A DNA stretch of 64,000 bases from Alloalcanivorax xiamenensis (GTDB lineage: Bacteria > Pseudomonadota > Gammaproteobacteria > Pseudomonadales > Alcanivoracaceae): contig NZ_AQPF01000008.1 in NCBI RefSeq assembly GCF_009846745.1, forward strand, positions 88,715-152,714, given 5' to 3'. This document shows positions 61,338 through 64,000 of the stretch, piece by piece. Position numbers and translations under genes: made by a program. Under the pieces are notes generated by a model that saw only the letters and a list, made by a program, of their open reading frames with translations, did no database searches and was not told the origin of the DNA. Every line of letters begins with the position of its first letter. Within the stretch, counting starts at the first letter, position 1.

Positions 61338-62495
61338 TCAGGAGTCAAGCGTGGCGCCGGCGGTGGGCCGGCCGGTGTCGCGGTCCAGTACGTGCTTGGC
61401 GGGGCGCTTGCTCATCGCATCGTAGAACAGCCCCTGCTCCTCTGCCTGCTGCTCCGCCACCTGCGCGCGCAGCGCCTCTTCGTGGGCCTCGTCGGAGGCT
61501 TCGTGGCGAGGATCCAGCGGATGGATGCCGAGACGTTGGAACAACTGCCGGTCGTGGGTCGCTTCCGGGTTGTCGGTAGTGAGTAGTCGCTCACCGTAGA
61601 AGATGGAATTGGCACCGGCCAGGAAGCAGAGTGCCTGGGCTTCGTCATGCATTTCCTGACGCCCGGCGGACAGCCGCACATAGGATTCCGGCATAAGAAT
61701 GCGGGCCACCGCCACGGTGCGCACGAACTCGAGCGGATCCAGATCGTCCACGTCCGCCAGCGGTGTGCCCTCGATTTTCACCAGCATGTTGATCGGCACG
61801 GATTCCGGATGGTGGGGCAGATTGGCCAGTTGTTGCAGCAGACCGACCCGGTCATCGCGGTTCTCACCCATGCCGATGATGCCGCCACAGCACACTTTCA
61901 TGCCGGCATCCCGCACATTCGCCAGGGTGCTCAGGCGATCATTGTAGGTGCGGGTGGTAATCACCTGGCCGTAATACTCCGGCGAGGTGTCCAGGTTGTG
62001 GTTGTAGTAGTCGAGGCCGGCCTCGGCCAGGTTCCGGGCTTGATTTTCATCCAGCATGCCCAGGGTCATGCAGGTTTCCATGCCCAGCGCCTTCACCTGA
62101 CGCACCATGTCCAGCACATAGGGCATGTCCTTTTCCCGCGGGCTGCGCCAGGCAGCGCCCATGCAGAACCGGGAGGCGCCTTTGTCCCGCGCCGCTTTGG
62201 CCTCTTCCACCACCCGCGCCACTTCCAGCAGCTTTTCCTTTTCCAGCTCGGTGTTGTAGTGACCGGATTGGGAGCAGTATTTGCAGTCTTCCGGGCAGGC
62301 GCCGGTCTTGATCGACAGCAGCGTGCTCACCTGCACCGCGTTGGGATCGAAGAACTGCCGGTGCACAGTGGCGGCACGAAAGATCAGATCATTGAAGGGC
62401 AGGGCGAACAGGGCTTCGATCTCACCCCGATGCCAGTCATGGCGTACAGCGGTTCGGGAAAAAGTCGTCTGGGCGTTGGCGGCGGCTACGGTCAT
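61338..62495 (-). CDS. bioB: Biotin synthase
   Basis: A 385-residue radical-SAM enzyme. The 4Fe-4S motif is CPEDCKYC (Cys67, Cys71, Cys74) and YYNHNLDTSPEYY is present. A C-terminal tail of about 40 residues beyond the usual 346 is seen and is rich in Glu and Gln. GGAG precedes ATG 62495. First gene of bioBFHCD; a candidate BirA operator is 49 bp upstream. Confidence 0.95.
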   Translation of the reverse strand: MTVAAANAQTTFSRTAVRHDWHRGEIEALFALPFNDLIFRAATVHRQFFDPNAVQVSTLLSIKTGACPEDCKYCSQSGHYNTELEKEKLLEVARVVEEAKAARDKGASRFCMGAAWRSPREKDMPYVLDMVRQVKALGMETCMTLGMLDENQARNLAEAGLDYYNHNLDTSPEYYGQVITTRTYNDRLSTLANVRDAGMKVCCGGIIGMGENRDDRVGLLQQLANLPHHPESVPINMLVKIEGTPLADVDDLDPLEFVRTVAVARILMPESYVRLSAGRQEMHDEAQALCFLAGANSIFYGERLLTTDNPEATHDRQLFQRLGIHPLDPRHEASDEAHEEALRAQVAEQQAEEQGLFYDAMSKRPAKHVLDRDTGRPTAGATLDS

Positions 62496-62543
62496 GCTGG
62501 TTCTCCTTCTTGAGATCCCAAAGGCTAGGCAGCCCCGGGCACC

Positions 62544-62576
62544 CTGTCAACCATGAAGCATTTCCAAAGTTTACAT
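62544..62576. promoter_or_regulatory. Candidate BirA operator
   Basis: CTGTCAACC, 15 bp, AGTTTACAT: two mismatches in each nine-base arm to the BirA consensus TTGTAAACC/GGTTTACAA, with a spacer close to the usual 14-16. It lies in the bioB-comF divergent region and overlaps the comF start, so biotin-bound BirA would repress bioB and possibly comF. Confidence 0.7.
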
Positions 62577-63251
62577 TTGGTTAAAAAACATCCCAACTCG
62601 CTCTGCTTGTTGTGTGGTCGGGGCGCCGGGGCGCCGCTGTGCCCGCCCTGCCAGGAGTTCCTGGAGCAGCGCTGCCGTCTGCCCGCCACCCTGTGTCGCT
62701 GTGGCCTGCCGGATCCCGCCGGTGGCTGTGGCACCCTCTGTGGGCGTTGTCTGAAACAACCGCCTCCCTTCACCACCACCCATTGTGACTGGCGTTATGA
62801 TTTCCCGCTGGATCGCTTGATTACCGCCTATAAGCACCATGGTCAGCTGTACCAGGAGCGCGCGTTCGCGCACTTACTGGCGCAGCGACCTTTGCCCTGG
62901 GCGCAAGCCGATGTCCTGTGCCCGATCAGCGCGCATTGGCGCCGGCGGCTATGGCGCGGGTTTGATCAGGCGGAGCGTCTGGCCCATCTGCTGGCCCCAC
63001 TCTGGCGCAGGCCGGTTCTCCCCGCCCTGCGCCGACAGCGGGCCACCGCGCATCAGCAGGGCAGTAGCCGGCGCCAGCGGCTGCGTAATCTGCACGGCGC
63101 TTTCACTATCCAGACGCCAGTCCGGGGGCTCCGGTTGTTATTGGTGGACGATGTCATGACCAGCGGCGGCAGCGCCCGCGAAGCCGCCGCCACACTGCTG
63201 GCCGCCGGTGCCGCCGAAGTGCGGGTCTGGGTGCTGTCACGGACCTGCTAG
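62553..63251 (+). CDS. ComF family protein (phosphoribosyltransferase-like)
   Basis: A 232-residue ComF/GntX-like protein. The N-terminus has two zinc-ribbon halves (CLLCG, CPPC and later Cys pairs) and the C-terminus a PRTase motif LLLVDDVMTSGGS. GntX/ComF proteins aid DNA uptake or use of DNA as nutrient. ATG 62553 has no visible Shine-Dalgarno and sits inside the candidate BirA site. Divergent from bioB as in Pseudomonas relatives. Confidence 0.88.
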   Translation: MKHFQSLHLVKKHPNSLCLLCGRGAGAPLCPPCQEFLEQRCRLPATLCRCGLPDPAGGCGTLCGRCLKQPPPFTTTHCDWRYDFPLDRLITAYKHHGQLYQERAFAHLLAQRPLPWAQADVLCPISAHWRRRLWRGFDQAERLAHLLAPLWRRPVLPALRRQRATAHQQGSSRRQRLRNLHGAFTIQTPVRGLRLLLVDDVMTSGGSAREAAATLLAAGAAEVRVWVLSRTC

Positions 63252-63356
63252 CGCTCAGCGCCGGCCATGACCAGGCCGGGTCCTGATTGAGGGTGCCGTC
63301 GGCGGCACCAGGCTCTACAATACGCGCTTGCTCCATTCGAGGGATCCGCTCGCGCC

Positions 63357-64000
63357 ATGAAAATCAGCATCGCTCAAGGCCACAATCCGCCACACAATAT
63401 CGACGGCATCACCGTGATCATTGATGTGATCCGCGCCTTTACCACCAGCCATCAGGCGTTCGTCGGCGGTCTCGATCACATTTTGCCGGTGGCCACGGCG
63501 GAGGAAGCCTTCGCCCTGCGCGAGCACCACCCCCAGGCACTGCTGGCCGGCGAGGTGCAGGCGTTGCCGATCAAGGGTTTTGACTACGGCAACTCCCCCT
63601 GGGAAATCGCCAACAGCGACGTGACGGACCGCACCATGATCCTGCGCACCACCAACGGCGTCACCGCCACCCTGCGGGCACGGGACAGCCGGGAGGTGCT
63701 GGTGGCGGCGCTGATCAATGCCGAGGCCACCGCCCGTTATATTCAGGAAAAAGCCCCGCCGTCGGTGGTGCTGGTGGCTTCCCACCCCACCGGGGACGAG
63801 GATGTGGCCTGCGCCGAGTACATTCGGGCTTTGCTGGGCGGCGACGGCATCACCCTGGAACAGGCCCAGGAGCGCACCCGTAACGCCTTCGCGGCACGGA
63901 AGTTCTTCGACGGCAGCCACCCGCGCCTGCGCCCCGAGGATATTCACATGGCCAGTAGCAACGCCGGGGATGATGGGCTGGTGATGAAGGTAAGCTTCGA
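63357..64000 (+). CDS. 2-phosphosulfolactate phosphatase family (ComB-like), 3' truncated by window
   Basis: Reads through to the window end without a stop, 214 codons visible. The family block ITVIIDVIRAFTTSHQAFVG and GEVQALPIKGFDYGNSPWEI, then LRTTNGVTATLRAR, match ComB proteins of archaeal coenzyme M synthesis. In bacteria without coenzyme M the role is unknown. ATG 63357 is chosen by similarity. A GGTGCCG/CGGCACC hairpin lies 48 bp upstream. Confidence 0.78.
   Translation, partial: MKISIAQGHNPPHNIDGITVIIDVIRAFTTSHQAFVGGLDHILPVATAEEAFALREHHPQALLAGEVQALPIKGFDYGNSPWEIANSDVTDRTMILRTTNGVTATLRARDSREVLVAALINAEATARYIQEKAPPSVVLVASHPTGDEDVACAEYIRALLGGDGITLEQAQERTRNAFAARKFFDGSHPRLRPEDIHMASSNAGDDGLVMKVSF

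Overview
The window is a GC-rich, densely packed chromosomal segment of a free-living, metabolically versatile gammaproteobacterium. It carries a bioB-F-H-C-D operon with a divergent ComF gene, membrane urate oxidase PuuD, cofactor-independent allantoinase PuuE, a long-form leuA beside an Lrp-type gene, and many acyl-CoA catabolic genes. This fits Alcanivorax-like or Pseudomonas-like relatives, but no rRNA or other phylogenetic marker is present, so genus is an inference. Both ends cut genes: a CynX-type MFS transporter at the left and a ComB-family phosphatase at the right. No tRNA, rRNA, insertion sequence, prophage or CRISPR array was found.

1-20.5 kb is a purine-catabolism island. Guanine deaminase (5960-7210), two 8-oxoguanine-deaminase-type amidohydrolases (275-1636 and 12747-14111), a CDA-fold guanine-deaminase-like protein (20012-20518), a Rieske oxygenase (1633-2679) and a 2OG-Fe(II) dioxygenase (15191-16168) surround a complete urate-to-glyoxylate route: PuuD, 5-hydroxyisourate hydrolase, OHCU decarboxylase, PuuE, allantoicase and ureidoglycolate lyase. 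Three NMT1/THI5-like binding proteins, one ATPase and one permease would import the substrate. There is no xanthine dehydrogenase here, so one or both oxygenases are candidates for purine-ring oxidation. A palindromic box TGTATACATT recurs in front of the operons, facing the downstream gene each time, and is the likely operator of the GntR/FCD regulator at 11838-12587.

20.6-31.3 kb is mostly housekeeping and envelope genes: a secreted PHP-domain lipoprotein, a SulP transporter, MtgA, a multi-domain YbaY/META lipoprotein, a glutamine amidotransferase, a membrane protein, LeuA and an Lrp-family regulator.

31.3-37.7 kb is an acyl-CoA catabolic locus: acyl-CoA ligase and TetR regulator on one side, and thiolase, two MaoC proteins, SDR and enoyl-CoA hydratase on the other. 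37.7-43.4 kb holds ornithine cyclodeaminase, arginase and PutA (arginine/ornithine to proline to glutamate) and a flavodoxin-like protein. 43.6-49.2 kb holds a nitroreductase and then an operon of acyl-CoA dehydrogenase, SDR, ACAD10/11-type kinase and acyl-CoA synthetase that resembles the 4-hydroxyacid (levulinate, lva) pathway. 49.2-56.5 kb, convergent to it, holds a Liv-type ABC importer led by an iron-dependent alcohol dehydrogenase, with a divergent LysR gene. 56.5-64 kb holds a PhaC-like hydrolase with a serine nucleophile, the biotin operon with a candidate BirA operator, ComF and the truncated ComB-family gene.
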